A DNA stretch of 64,000 nucleotides, from positions 4,858 through 68,857 of the forward strand of contig CAADSS010000011.1 in NCBI GenBank assembly GCA_900751695.1, in the 5' to 3' direction. This stretch comes from an uncultured Collinsella sp. (GTDB taxonomy: Bacteria > Actinomycetota > Coriobacteriia > Coriobacteriales > Coriobacteriaceae). The notes beneath the pieces are model-generated. The model made no database searches and was not told the DNA's origin. It worked only from the letters and a program-made list of their open reading frames with translations. The translations under genes were made by a program, and so were the position numbers. Positions 1 to 9,071 of this stretch are shown here, one piece after another (position 1 is the first letter of the stretch; each line of letters opens with the position of its first letter).

Positions 1-817
<817 letters not shown>

Positions 818-970
818 TCAATCCCTCCATACGCTGCTTGTCGTGGTTTTAGTATCCCCGCAAATAGGGCCTCGCTCAACGACAGCGACGCAGGCCGACA
901 CTTCTTTTCGCACGCGGCGGCCCGGCAGCCGCCCACAGCTGACACTTTCTGATACCCGTTGCACGCCAAA

Positions 971-1211
971 CCACCACAAAGGGACACCTTTGTGGTGGTT
1001 GGGGGCGGTTTGTCTCGATCTGTAACAGCTAGGCCGTCAAAACCGGGCCTGGTGTTACAGATCGAGATCTTTCGGGCAGCCCCTGCAGTTTGTCTAAATC
1101 TGTAACAGGTAGAGACGATTTAGCCCGCTAGATGTTACAGATCGAGACAGAAGATTCCAGTCGCAGGCGATGTCGAGGTTTTTGCCGACGAGGCCTACGT
1201 AACCGCCTTCG
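971..1211. repeat. Direct-repeat block, copy A (hairpin + two palindromes + gene-end remnant)
   Basis: This block matches 2388-2639 in the same orientation and order: a CCACCACAAAGG hairpin (971-998, 12-bp perfect arms, 4-nt loop), palindrome 1013-1067, palindrome 1092-1148, then ~60 bp equal to the 3' end of the DUF4867 gene. The two copies bracket the ATPase at 1277-2383. The palindromes have arms TCTCGATCTGTAACA and TGTTACAGATCGAGA, a family that recurs at 56.6-56.9 kb. The rest of the 815-1276 gap holds the leader of the upstream GH1 gene and a purine-rich stretch before the ATPase. Confidence 0.9.
1152..1211 (-). pseudogene. Remnant of a DUF4867 gene 3' end
   Basis: Read on the minus strand, this stretch encodes GGYVGLVGKNLDIACDW. 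It parallels the C-terminus of the intact gene at 2580-3224 (GGYVGLIGKNLDITCD followed by a stop). The stop codon TAG of the intact copy reads TGG here. No other part of the gene is present, so this is a leftover of a duplication or recombination event and not a gene. Confidence 0.8.
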
Positions 1212-1276
1212 CTCAGCAATTCATTTGACTGAATAGGAAAGAAAGGAAAAAATAGGAAAAAAAGGAAAGGAGACTT

Positions 1277-2383
1277 ATGACTGAAACCATCTTCTCCCCC
1301 TCATTTGGAAATCGCCCGTCCTATCTGGTGGGTCGCGGGAACGTGATTTCGACATTCATCTCCGGTCTTGAGCAGGAGCCGGGCAATCGAGACCGAGCCA
1401 TGCTCATGCTCGGCCAGCGAGGCAGCGGCAAGACGGTTCTTCTGTGGGAACTTGCCGACCGCGCACGCAAGCTCGGTTTTGTTGTCGCCACACCCACCGT
1501 AGCCTCCGAAGATATGCTTGAGCGCATTGTTGAAAAAATCCAAGAAGCAGGCGAGCCTTATGTCAGCAAGCGTCATCTCCCCAAACTTTCTGGCGGTAGC
1601 TTGAGCGTCTTCGGCTTCTCAGCCGGTCTCGAGTTCACACGCGATGTGCAGGAGACCAAGAGTTTCCAGTTCAAACTCACGCAGCTGGCGCGCAAGCTGA
1701 CCGAGCAGGGGCACGGCATCCTCATCCTTATCGATGAGCTCCAAGCTAATTCACCTGAGATTAGACAGCTCGTCACCGCCTATCAAGAGCTGGTCGGTGA
1801 GGGACTCAACGTCGCGCTTGTTATGGCAGGTCTCCCGGGAGCCGTCTGTGCAACGCTCAATGACCGCGTGCTGACATTTCTCAACCGCGCTCGCAAGGTC
1901 ACGCTCGAACCGCTTTCAGTCGGAGATGTCGATGCCTATTATCAGCGGGCTTTCGAAGAGCTCGACCTTGATATTCCAGGCGATCTTCGCCTCCGCGCCG
2001 CTCGCGCAACCCAAGGCTCGCCCTATATGCTGCAGCTCATCGGCTATAACATCGGCAATCGCTGCAAGACAGGAGAACACGTAACGCCAGAGCAAGTCGA
2101 CGGAGCTATCGAAGCGTCAAAAGCCGATTTCGAAAACGATGTTTGTGAAACGACGCTCGCCGCGCTATCGGACCAAGACGTCGCGTTTCTCGACGCAATG
2201 ACTGATGACGAAGACGCCGTTTCGCGCATTTCCGATGTAGCGAAACGTATGTCAGTCACACCCGACTATGCGCAAAAGTATCGCCGGCGCCTCATCGACG
2301 CCGGCGTAATCGAACAGGCGCGCCGCGGTTACGTGCGTTTCGCCGTTCCATATATGGCTGACTATCTGCGCAGCCAACTCTAG
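1277..2383 (+). CDS. Orphan AAA/archaeal-type ATP-binding protein
   Basis: A 368-residue P-loop ATPase of the Orc1/Cdc6-like (archaeal ATPase) group. Walker A is GQRGSGKT near residues 46-53 and Walker B is ILILIDELQ near 150-158. A C-terminal winged-helix-like region (VTPDYAQKYRRRLIDAGV) suggests DNA binding. ATG at 1277 follows GGAAAGGAGACTT, at the end of an unusually purine-rich leader. The cellular role is unknown; relatives are often orphan genes of mobile or recently inserted segments. Here it sits alone between two copies of a ~245-bp direct repeat, which supports a recent insertion. The hairpin at 2388-2420 just after the stop may end its transcript. Confidence 0.85.
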   Translation: MTETIFSPSFGNRPSYLVGRGNVISTFISGLEQEPGNRDRAMLMLGQRGSGKTVLLWELADRARKLGFVVATPTVASEDMLERIVEKIQEAGEPYVSKRHLPKLSGGSLSVFGFSAGLEFTRDVQETKSFQFKLTQLARKLTEQGHGILILIDELQANSPEIRQLVTAYQELVGEGLNVALVMAGLPGAVCATLNDRVLTFLNRARKVTLEPLSVGDVDAYYQRAFEELDLDIPGDLRLRAARATQGSPYMLQLIGYNIGNRCKTGEHVTPEQVDGAIEASKADFENDVCETTLAALSDQDVAFLDAMTDDEDAVSRISDVAKRMSVTPDYAQKYRRRLIDAGVIEQARRGYVRFAVPYMADYLRSQL

Positions 2384-2387
2384 GCAG

Positions 2388-2639
2388 CCACCACAAAGGG
2401 GACAGGCACCTTTGTGGCGGCTTGGGCCCGGTTTGTCTCGATCTGTAACAGGTAGACCGCCAAAACCGGGCTTGGCGTTACAGATTGAGATTGTTCGGTC
2501 TGTCCCTGCAGTTTGTCTCGATCTGTAACAGGTAGAGACGATTTAGCCCGCTAGATGTTACAGATCGAGACAGAAGATTCTAGTCGCAGGTGATGTCAAG
2601 GTTTTTGCCGATGAGGCCTACGTAGCCGCCCTCGGCTGC
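2388..2639. repeat. Direct-repeat block, copy B
   Basis: Second copy of the block at 971-1211: hairpin 2388-2420, palindrome 2434-2490, palindrome 2515-2571, and the 3' end of the intact DUF4867 gene. The arms follow the same TCTCGATCTGTAACA / TGTTACAGATCGAGA pattern. Base differences are scattered through the unit, so the copies are not identical and the duplication is not brand new. Confidence 0.9.
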
Positions 2640-3224
2640 CTTGGGGCTGTCAGCATGACAGAGAACCCACTTGTCGGCCTTCCAGTAGCAGTAGCCGTCA
2701 CCGGCGGCAGGCATGTCGGCTGCAGCCTCGGGGCGCGGGCCGTTGGTGCCGGCGGGCAGCGCCACCATCACCTGGAAGCCGCCGTCGTCGACCATGCAGG
2801 GCGTGTAGTGAAGCGTGGTGTTGAAAACCTCAACAAGCGTGCCGGCCGGCACGCGGAACGCCTTGACGCACGCGGTATCGAGCTTGCCGTCCTCGATCTC
2901 CCAGCGATGCGCCACGAGCAGGATAAAGTCGCGGGCGCCCAGGTTGAACTCGCTCGCGCGGTGGTACTCCAGGCAGTTGAGACGCGTGTTGTGGCCGTTG
3001 CACCAGCCCAGCTGGAAGGGACGACCGCCAAACATGAGAAAGCCCAACTTATCGGCATCCTTGACGCCCTCGAGCTCCGGCGCACTTGCTACGTACTTGC
3101 TGCCCTCGGGAATGGGCGTGGCAGAGAGCGCCTCGAGCACGGGCGACGTGAGCTCGGACGAAACGTCATCCCAAACGTTGCCATAGGATTTGAACTCGGG
3201 ATCGTTGACAGAGTAGATATGCAT
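2580..3224 (-). CDS. DUF4867 family protein
   Basis: A 214-residue cytoplasmic protein of unknown function. The start MHIYSVNDPEFKSYG, the central GWCNGHNTRLNCLEYHRASE and the FNTTLHYTPC segment match the conserved pattern of the DUF4867 family, which looks cupin-like and is often near sugar-catabolic genes. The start at 3224 is chosen because AGGAGTGAAC precedes it; the open frame continues upstream to 3326 without a ribosome binding site. It is separated from luxS by a terminator, so it is its own unit. I do not know its reaction. Confidence 0.85.
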   Translation of the reverse strand: MHIYSVNDPEFKSYGNVWDDVSSELTSPVLEALSATPIPEGSKYVASAPELEGVKDADKLGFLMFGGRPFQLGWCNGHNTRLNCLEYHRASEFNLGARDFILLVAHRWEIEDGKLDTACVKAFRVPAGTLVEVFNTTLHYTPCMVDDGGFQVMVALPAGTNGPRPEAAADMPAAGDGYCYWKADKWVLCHADSPKAAEGGYVGLIGKNLDITCD

Positions 3225-3308
3225 GTTCACTCCTGTTCGTAAATGTGACGATACGAACATTCTAGAACAAACATGAGCGATTTTGAACGCTCGTCCCGAC
3301 CAATCAAC

Positions 3309-3341
3309 AAAAAGGCGCCCCCGCATAAGCGAAGGCGCCTA
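3309..3341 (-). terminator. Rho-independent terminator of luxS
   Basis: On the minus strand AGGCGCC, a 14-nt loop and GGCGCCT are followed by TTTTTG, 28 bp past the luxS stop codon. Confidence 0.85.
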
Positions 3342-3368
3342 ATGCGCTCGTTTTGGGCGATAAAGCCC

Positions 3369-3857
3369 TTACGCCTGCTGATAGTGCAGGTGCTTCTCGT
3401 CGATATCGGCCAGGTCGCGGTCGAGGTAGCGGCGCGCAAGCCAGTTGGCCATGGGGAGGTTCTGGTCCAGGTAGTTACCGCATTCCTCGGGAGCGGCACC
3501 GGGGACATCGCCCTCAAAGCCGGCGACAAACTCGAACAGCTCACGCACGAGCGGCAGGATCTCCTCGCTCGTCACCTCGCCAAACACAACCAGGTAAAAG
3601 CCCGTGCGGCAGCCCATGGGGCCAAAGTAGACAATGCGGCCCGACCACTCGGCATGGTTGCGAAGGAACGTCGCACCCAGGTGCTCGATGGTGTGGCACT
3701 CGGCCGTGTTCATGACCGGCTCCTTGTTGGGCGTGGTCAGGCGCAGATCAAAGGTGGTGACGGCAGCGCCGGTCGCCGGATCGCGGTCGATGCGGCTCAC
3801 ATACACGCCGGGCTCAAGCAGCAGATGGTCAACGGAAAAACTCGCGATGCGCTCCAT
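3369..3857 (-). CDS. luxS: S-ribosylhomocysteine lyase
   Basis: LuxS cleaves S-ribosylhomocysteine to homocysteine and DPD, the precursor of autoinducer-2, as part of the activated methyl cycle in the cytoplasm. The 162-residue length is typical. The metal site HTIEH (H55, E58, H59) and third ligand C126 are visible, as is the GCRTGFY motif. ATG at 3857 follows GAGAGGATCTGCC. It is monocistronic, with its own terminator at 3309-3341. No pfs (SAH nucleosidase) gene is nearby. Confidence 0.97.
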   Translation of the reverse strand: MERIASFSVDHLLLEPGVYVSRIDRDPATGAAVTTFDLRLTTPNKEPVMNTAECHTIEHLGATFLRNHAEWSGRIVYFGPMGCRTGFYLVVFGEVTSEEILPLVRELFEFVAGFEGDVPGAAPEECGNYLDQNLPMANWLARRYLDRDLADIDEKHLHYQQA

Positions 3858-3879
3858 GGCAGATCCTCTCGATAGTCAA

Positions 3880-3955
3880 ATTGGGACGGGGCTCTTTTAG
3901 CTGGTTCGAATAGTCGCACCAATCATACCAGTCAAAAAAAAGCCCCATCCCAAAT
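3880..3955. repeat. Inverted repeat with T-tract between luxS and the FGGY kinase gene
   Basis: Arms ATTGGGACGGGGCT (3880-3893) and AGCCCCATCCCAAAT (3941-3955) are separated by 47 nt. On the minus strand the distal arm is followed directly by eight Ts. It lies just past the stop of the sugar operon and just before the luxS start, so it may act in termination or regulation. Confidence 0.45.
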
Positions 3956-3981
3956 GAGCTGTCTGGACGCCGCGCAGCCGC

Positions 3982-5472
3982 CTAGGCCGTGTACGAGATA
4001 GTCGCGGCTACCGCGTGGCGCCAGCCGGCGATCTTTTTGGCTCGCTCGTCAGCGGGCATCACGGGCTCCACGATGCCGCGGGCGCCGTAGACGTCGACGA
4101 CATCGCGCGCGTACATGCCCAGCGCGATACCGCAGGCCCAGGCCGCACCCAGGCCGCTCATCTCATCGTTGCTCGCGATGCGGATGGGCGAGCCAACCAA
4201 GTCGCTCTCAAACTGCATCAGGTACGCGTCGCGCGTGGGACCGCCGTCAACACGAAGCTCGGCCAGCGCCGCGCCCGAATCCTCGACCATCGCATCGATC
4301 ACGTCAAAAATCTGATAGGCGATCGACTCGTCGGCGGCCTTCACGAACTCCGCGCGACCCGTGGTGCGTGTCATGCCAAAGACGCAGCCCTCGGCGTCAC
4401 TCGCCCAGTGCGGCGCGCCCAAACCGGTAAACGCCGGCACAAAGTAGACGCGGCTCGCCGGATTGGCGGCGTAGCACAGGTCGGTAACCTCCTCGGGGTT
4501 ATTGATGAGCTCCAGATCGTCGCGCAGCCACGTCTTGACGGCGCCGGCGTAGCTCACGTTGCCCTCGAGCACGTACTCGGTCACGCCGTCCATGCGCCAT
4601 GCGAGCGAGCTCGAAAGCCCGTGCGAGCTGGCAACGAACTCGTCGCCGACGTTCATCATGACCGAGCTGCCGGTGCCATAGGTCGCCTTAGCCATACCGC
4701 GGCTGTGGCAGCCCTGCGCGAACAAGGCCGCGTGGCTGTCGCCCAGCACGCCGTGAATGGGCACGGGCGCCGGCAAAAAGCCGCCCAGATCCGTCATGCC
4801 GAACAGGCCATCGGAATCGGTCACCTGCGGCAGGCAGGCCACGTCGACGCCAAAGGCCTCGCACACCGGCTCGCTCCAGCAGCCACGGCGCAGGTCAAAG
4901 AGCTGCGTGCGGCTGGCATTGGACCAGTCGCAGCGAAACTCCGCGCCGCCCGTGAGCGTCCAGACCACCCAGGCATCGATGGTGCCCAGGCACAGCTCGC
5001 CTGCCGCCGCGGCCTCGGCAGCAGCGGGAACGTTCGCAAGGATCCAGGCCATCTTGCCCGCCGGATAGTAGGGCGAGAGCACCAGACCCGTCGTGTCGCG
5101 CACCAGCTCGGCCACACCCTCGCGCGCGGTCAGCTCGTCGCACAGCTCGCGGGCGCGGGCGCACTGCCACACCACGGCGTCGCACAGCGGCTCGCCCGTC
5201 GTGCGGTTCCAGGCAACGGTGGTCTCGCGCTGGTTGGAGATGCCGATGCCGGCGACGTCGGCCGGATCGACCCCGGTCTCCTCCACCACGGCACGCGTCA
5301 CGGCCAGCACATTGGTGGCAATCTCGGCCGGATCATGGCTCACCCAGCCGGCCTCGTTGACAATCTGGCGATGCGAACGGTCGGCACGATGAATCAAATG
5401 GCCGCCCTCGTCCACCAGCAGCGCCTTGGTGCCCTGCGTGGATTGATCGATTCCGATGATGTATTTGCTCAT
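3982..5472 (-). CDS. FGGY-family carbohydrate kinase (glycerol kinase-like)
   Basis: A 496-residue ATP-dependent sugar/polyol kinase with both FGGY domains; the start SKYIIGIDQSTQGTKALLVD carries the phosphate-binding signature. Overall it looks like glycerol kinase (GTIDAWVVWTLTGG, WSNASRTQLFDL, TYGTGSSVMMN). The GlpK substrate motif GDQQAAL is replaced by GDSHAAL, which argues against plain glycerol. It is the last gene of an operon with a FucI/AraA-type isomerase and a split transketolase, so it probably phosphorylates the ketose made by the isomerase. ATG at 5472 follows GGGAGAGTAC. The 171-bp gap to the transketolase gene holds a GCGTAC-ACAAA-GTACGC hairpin that might modulate read-through. 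Confidence 0.9.
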   Translation of the reverse strand: MSKYIIGIDQSTQGTKALLVDEGGHLIHRADRSHRQIVNEAGWVSHDPAEIATNVLAVTRAVVEETGVDPADVAGIGISNQRETTVAWNRTTGEPLCDAVVWQCARARELCDELTAREGVAELVRDTTGLVLSPYYPAGKMAWILANVPAAAEAAAAGELCLGTIDAWVVWTLTGGAEFRCDWSNASRTQLFDLRRGCWSEPVCEAFGVDVACLPQVTDSDGLFGMTDLGGFLPAPVPIHGVLGDSHAALFAQGCHSRGMAKATYGTGSSVMMNVGDEFVASSHGLSSSLAWRMDGVTEYVLEGNVSYAGAVKTWLRDDLELINNPEEVTDLCYAANPASRVYFVPAFTGLGAPHWASDAEGCVFGMTRTTGRAEFVKAADESIAYQIFDVIDAMVEDSGAALAELRVDGGPTRDAYLMQFESDLVGSPIRIASNDEMSGLGAAWACGIALGMYARDVVDVYGARGIVEPVMPADERAKKIAGWRHAVAATISYTA

Positions 5473-5643
5473 GTACTCTCCCATTCCTTCCGCCAAATCG
5501 AAGACAGCCTGGCGGACAAGGAGCGAGCGGCCGTCAAGTGCCGCAGATTGCCGTGAAAGAGGAGCGCCGCGTACTTTGTGTACGCAAGCGACGGTTTGAA
5601 CGGCAAGGTGCGGCGCTTGGCGGCCGCGCAGCGTCTGTGTCTA

Positions 5644-6582
5644 CTAGTTGCCGAGGAACTCGGCAACGGTCTTGGCGATTCCGACACCCGTCAGACCGTA
5701 GTGTGCAAAGACCTCGGGGCTCGTGCCAGTGATGACCGGCGCGTCGGGCAGGGAGAGACACTTGACCGGACGCGGGCAATGCTCGCCCACCACCTGCGCG
5801 ACCATAGAGCCTAGACCGCCGAAGGGGCTGTGCTCCTCGACGGTCACGACGGCGCGCGTGGCACAGGCGGCCTCAATCACGGCCTCGGCGTCGAGCGGCT
5901 TGACGCAGTACATGTCGAGTACCGTTGCCGAGATGCCCTGCTCGGCCAGCAGGTCGGCAGCGTCCACGGCATGGCGGACCATCTCGCCGGTAGCGACGAG
6001 CGTCACATCGGTGCCGCGGCGTACCCAGGTGGCGCGGTCCATCTGGAACGGGCACTCGTCCTCGGTGTACACGTCCTCGACCGGGTTGCGGCCCACGCGG
6101 ATGTAGGCCGGCTTGTTGTCGGCGACCAGGGCCCGCACGAGCTCGGCGGTCTGGAAGCGATCGCTCGGCAGATACACGCGCATGTTGGGAATCGCGCTCA
6201 TGGCGGCGATATCCTGCGCGGAGTGATGGCTCATGCCCAAGGCGCCGTAGGACACGCCGCCCGAGATGCCGATGAGCTTGACGTTGGTGTTGGAGTACGA
6301 GACGTCGACCTTGCACTGCTCATACGAGCGCGTGGTCACAAAGGACGCCGGCGAGGCGGCCCAGGCCTTCTTGCCGCACGAAGCCATGCCGGCGGCGATG
6401 CTCACCAGGTCCTGCTCGGCGATGCCGACCTCGACGGACTGCTGGGGATACTGATCAAAGAACGGCGTGAGCGATGCGGAGCCGCGGGAGTCGGAGCACA
6501 GGACGACGATGTCCTTATCGGTCTTCGCGGCCTCGAGCAGCGTGTCGCAGATAACCTTGCGATTGGCGATCTTGTTAGCCAT
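5644..6582 (-). CDS. Transketolase, C-terminal subunit
   Basis: A 312-residue pyrimidine-binding plus C-terminal half of transketolase. Visible are VEVGIAEQDLVSIAAG, with the Glu that activates thiamine diphosphate, and GMSHHSAQDIAAM. It needs the N-terminal subunit encoded immediately upstream. The ATG at 6582 overlaps the upstream stop by 8 bp and follows AAGGAGGCCATCA, so the two subunits are translationally coupled. In pentose metabolism it moves two-carbon units; two-subunit forms are also used for apulose-4-phosphate in D-apiose catabolism. Confidence 0.95.
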   Translation of the reverse strand: MANKIANRKVICDTLLEAAKTDKDIVVLCSDSRGSASLTPFFDQYPQQSVEVGIAEQDLVSIAAGMASCGKKAWAASPASFVTTRSYEQCKVDVSYSNTNVKLIGISGGVSYGALGMSHHSAQDIAAMSAIPNMRVYLPSDRFQTAELVRALVADNKPAYIRVGRNPVEDVYTEDECPFQMDRATWVRRGTDVTLVATGEMVRHAVDAADLLAEQGISATVLDMYCVKPLDAEAVIEAACATRAVVTVEEHSPFGGLGSMVAQVVGEHCPRPVKCLSLPDAPVITGTSPEVFAHYGLTGVGIAKTVAEFLGN

Positions 6583-7411
6583 TGATGGCCTCCTTATGGG
6601 CAGCGAAATCGGCGATGATCTGGGCATATTCCTCATCGTTGGGCAGGTGATGATGCCAGGCGGCCTTGTCCTCCATAACGGGCGAGCCATAGCCCTTCAC
6701 CGTGTTGAGGATGATGACCGTGGGCTTGCCGCAGGTCTCGGTCGCAAGCGTCAGCGCGGCGTCGATGGCCCGGACGTCGTTGCCCGGAATGGAGAGCACG
6801 TTCCAGCCGAAGGCGGCCCAGCGCTCCTCCTGCGAATCCTGCCTCATAACGTCCTCGGTGCTACCGCTGATCTGCAGGCGGTTGCGGTCCACGAGCGCGC
6901 ACAGGTTATCGAGCTGGTAGTTACCGCCGCTCATGGCGCCCTCCCAGACCGAGCCCTCGGCAAGCTCGCCATCGCCCATGATGGTGTAGACGCGGTAATC
7001 GCGGCCATCCATCTTGCCGGCAAGCGCCATGCCCACGGCCACGGGCAGGCCGTGACCCAGCGAGCCCGAGTTCATTTCGATGCCCTTGAGCTTGTTGTTG
7101 GGGTGGCCGATGTAGGGGCTGCCGAACTTGGAGAAGCGGGCCTTGACGTCGTCGAGGTCAAGATAGCCCTCGTGGCAGAGCACCGCGTAGTAGGCCTCCA
7201 TAGCGTGGCCCTTGGAAAGCACGAAGCGGTCGCGGTTGGGATCGTCGACGGTCTCGGGCGAAATGTTGAGGTGGTTGGCGTAGAGGGTCATGAGGGCGTC
7301 GATCACCGACATGTCGCCGCCGATGTGGCCGCCGGCGCCAGCCATGATGATATCGACGCAATCGCGGCGAAGGTCCCAGCGCAGGGACTCAAGCTCTTCG
7401 ATAGTTGCCAT
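6575..7411 (-). CDS. Transketolase, N-terminal (ThDP-binding) subunit
   Basis: A 278-residue N-terminal half of transketolase. The thiamine-diphosphate motif begins GDGELAEGSVWEGAM and ends at NLCALVDRN. FVLSKGHAMEAYYAVL and MNSGSLGHGLPVAVG are typical family blocks. ATG at 7411 follows GAGGAGAGTAGAA and lies 2 bp after the isomerase stop. It forms the enzyme with the C-terminal subunit encoded next. Confidence 0.95.
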   Translation of the reverse strand: MATIEELESLRWDLRRDCVDIIMAGAGGHIGGDMSVIDALMTLYANHLNISPETVDDPNRDRFVLSKGHAMEAYYAVLCHEGYLDLDDVKARFSKFGSPYIGHPNNKLKGIEMNSGSLGHGLPVAVGMALAGKMDGRDYRVYTIMGDGELAEGSVWEGAMSGGNYQLDNLCALVDRNRLQISGSTEDVMRQDSQEERWAAFGWNVLSIPGNDVRAIDAALTLATETCGKPTVIILNTVKGYGSPVMEDKAAWHHHLPNDEEYAQIIADFAAHKEAING

Positions 7412-7413
7412 TT

Positions 7414-8814
7414 CTACTCTCCTCGCAGGTAGGCTTTAACGTCTTCTTCGATGGGGTCGTACAGGTCGGGGGCAATGCCGAGGTACTTGCACGCCTCGTA
7501 GAGCACCGGCACCACGTTGGCGTGAATAGCGACGCAGTGGTGGATGTAGGGGCCCTCGACGATCTTGGCCTCGAGGCGCTTGAGGTTGTCGACCTCGACC
7601 CACAGATAGGTGCCCATGCCGGCCGGGCCGTCGATGCCGCGGGCGTTGCCCAGCAGCAGCGAGTACTCGCCGTTGTCGCCGTCAAAGCGGGCAAGGGTGA
7701 GGTCGCCGTGCTTGGCCTCGGCCGTCAGCGCGCCGGGGTGATCGAAAGCCAGCGGGTAGGTGAGCTTGGGCTTGACGGCCGCGCAGCTGCAGGGCCAGGG
7801 GCCGCAGTGCTGCAGCAACTCACCGTTCTCGTTATCGGGATGGCGCACGGTCCAGTCGGCGAACATGCCACGGTGACGGCCCAGGTCGGCGGCCTCGACC
7901 ATCAGCGCGGTGATGGCGCCGTGGATATCGGTCTCGCATACGATAGGAATGCCCATCTCGTTGAGGATGGCGTTGGCGGCGCAGGGCATAATGCCCAGCT
8001 CGTCCTGCAGAGCGTTCCAGCACTGAATGGCACCGGCGTTGCAGCCATACTTCTCGACCAGGCGCTTCATGGCAATGGCAAGACCGGCGACCGCGGGGAC
8101 CTTGTCCTCGGGGATGCAGATCTCAAAGCTGTCGTTGATGTGGGCAAGCATGGCGGCCATGGCCTGCTCGTCGGCCTGGGCGTCGCGCACAGCCTGGACA
8201 AGTTCGGTCATGGGGATAGGCGAAAGCTGGATGTTGAACTTCTCGAGCAGCTCGCCCTCGTTGCACATGGTCGACCAGAAGTCGAATGGACGGGTGGCCA
8301 TCTGCAGGATGCGGGTGTGCTTGAAGGTCTTGACCACGTTGCAAACGGCCAAAAAGTCCCAAACGCCGCGCTCGAACTCGGGGTCGGTCAGGCGGCAGTT
8401 GGTCATGTAGGTGAAGGGAACCTGGAAGCGGCGCAGGACCTTGCCGGTGGCGAACAGGCCGCACTGGCTATCGCGCAGGCGTGTGCCGTCGGGCTCGGGG
8501 CGCTCGTCGCGCGGACCCCACAGCAGTACGGGTAGACCGAGCTCGCGGGCAAGGCGAGCGCAAACGTACTCGGTGCCAAAGTTGGCGTGGCACAGCATAA
8601 TGCCATCGACGCCCTCGGCGCGGAATTTCTTGACGATGGGCTCGATATGGCTGTCGTCGAACAGCAGGCCCTCTTCATTGATGTCGTCGATATCCACGAT
8701 GTCGACGCCGATCTCGCGCAGGCGATCAGCCGTCAGGCCGCGATACTTGATTGCGTCCGGCGCGCTAAAGATACTGCGGCGCGTGGGCACAAAGCCGAGC
8801 TTAATCTTATCCAT
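7414..8814 (-). CDS. L-fucose/L-arabinose isomerase family protein
   Basis: A 466-residue sugar isomerase of the FucI/AraA fold, predicted to convert an aldose into a ketose with a bound divalent metal. The N-terminal Rossmann-like half (MDKIKLGFVPTRRS; DGIMLCHANFGTEY) and the C-terminal half with likely metal ligands (CETDIHGAITALM, MFADWT, YIHHCVAIHAN) are complete. It is the first gene of the operon, directly downstream of a palindromic operator, and starts at an ATG after GGGAGGACGTAC. Substrate is not determinable: L-fucose would need an aldolase and L-arabinose an epimerase, and neither is present. No transporter gene accompanies it. Confidence 0.88.
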   Translation of the reverse strand: MDKIKLGFVPTRRSIFSAPDAIKYRGLTADRLREIGVDIVDIDDINEEGLLFDDSHIEPIVKKFRAEGVDGIMLCHANFGTEYVCARLARELGLPVLLWGPRDERPEPDGTRLRDSQCGLFATGKVLRRFQVPFTYMTNCRLTDPEFERGVWDFLAVCNVVKTFKHTRILQMATRPFDFWSTMCNEGELLEKFNIQLSPIPMTELVQAVRDAQADEQAMAAMLAHINDSFEICIPEDKVPAVAGLAIAMKRLVEKYGCNAGAIQCWNALQDELGIMPCAANAILNEMGIPIVCETDIHGAITALMVEAADLGRHRGMFADWTVRHPDNENGELLQHCGPWPCSCAAVKPKLTYPLAFDHPGALTAEAKHGDLTLARFDGDNGEYSLLLGNARGIDGPAGMGTYLWVEVDNLKRLEAKIVEGPYIHHCVAIHANVVPVLYEACKYLGIAPDLYDPIEEDVKAYLRGE

Positions 8815-8840
8815 GTACGTCCTCCCCTAATTACATGTTC

Positions 8841-8877
8841 AGTAAACAGACGTGTGTTTCGTTTTGTTCTGTTTACT
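8841..8877 (-). promoter_or_regulatory. Candidate LacI operator upstream of the isomerase operon
   Basis: AGTAAACAGA (8841-8850) and TCTGTTTACT (8868-8877) form a perfect 10-bp inverted repeat with a 17-bp spacer, 26 bp before the isomerase start. Related TTTAGTAAACAG and CTGTTTAG half-sites continue to about 8960. The same words recur upstream of the lacI gene itself. Confidence 0.6.
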
Positions 8878-8977
8878 AAATGTTTTACTCTTCTGTTTAG
8901 AAGTTTAACGCGAAAGTCCCGTAAACGGTAGAGAAATGAGCCTAAACGGTATGTAAACAATCTGAACATACAAGGGG

Positions 8978-9009
8978 ACAAAAAGAGGGCCCCGAAGGAC
9001 CCCCTCTTA
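8978..9009 (-). terminator. Terminator of the lacI-type gene
   Basis: On the minus strand AAGAGGGGGTCC, TTCG, GGGCCCTCTT is followed by TTTGTCC. It separates the regulator transcript from the isomerase operon. Confidence 0.8.
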
Positions 9010-9071
9010 GTAGCGTTATATATGGCTGCCTTAGCGAGCTTTGCCGCCCTGCGGCCCGGCGTTTCCTTCGC

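Noticed and set aside
4015..5556. 513-codon plus-strand frame antisense to the FGGY kinase
   Set aside because: The codon pattern mirrors the kinase and the peptide (Ala/Arg/His/Gln-rich) has no recognisable domain.
5473..5643. Small gene between the transketolase and kinase genes
   Set aside because: A 72-codon frame here overlaps both neighbours and lacks a binding site; the gap holds only a short hairpin.
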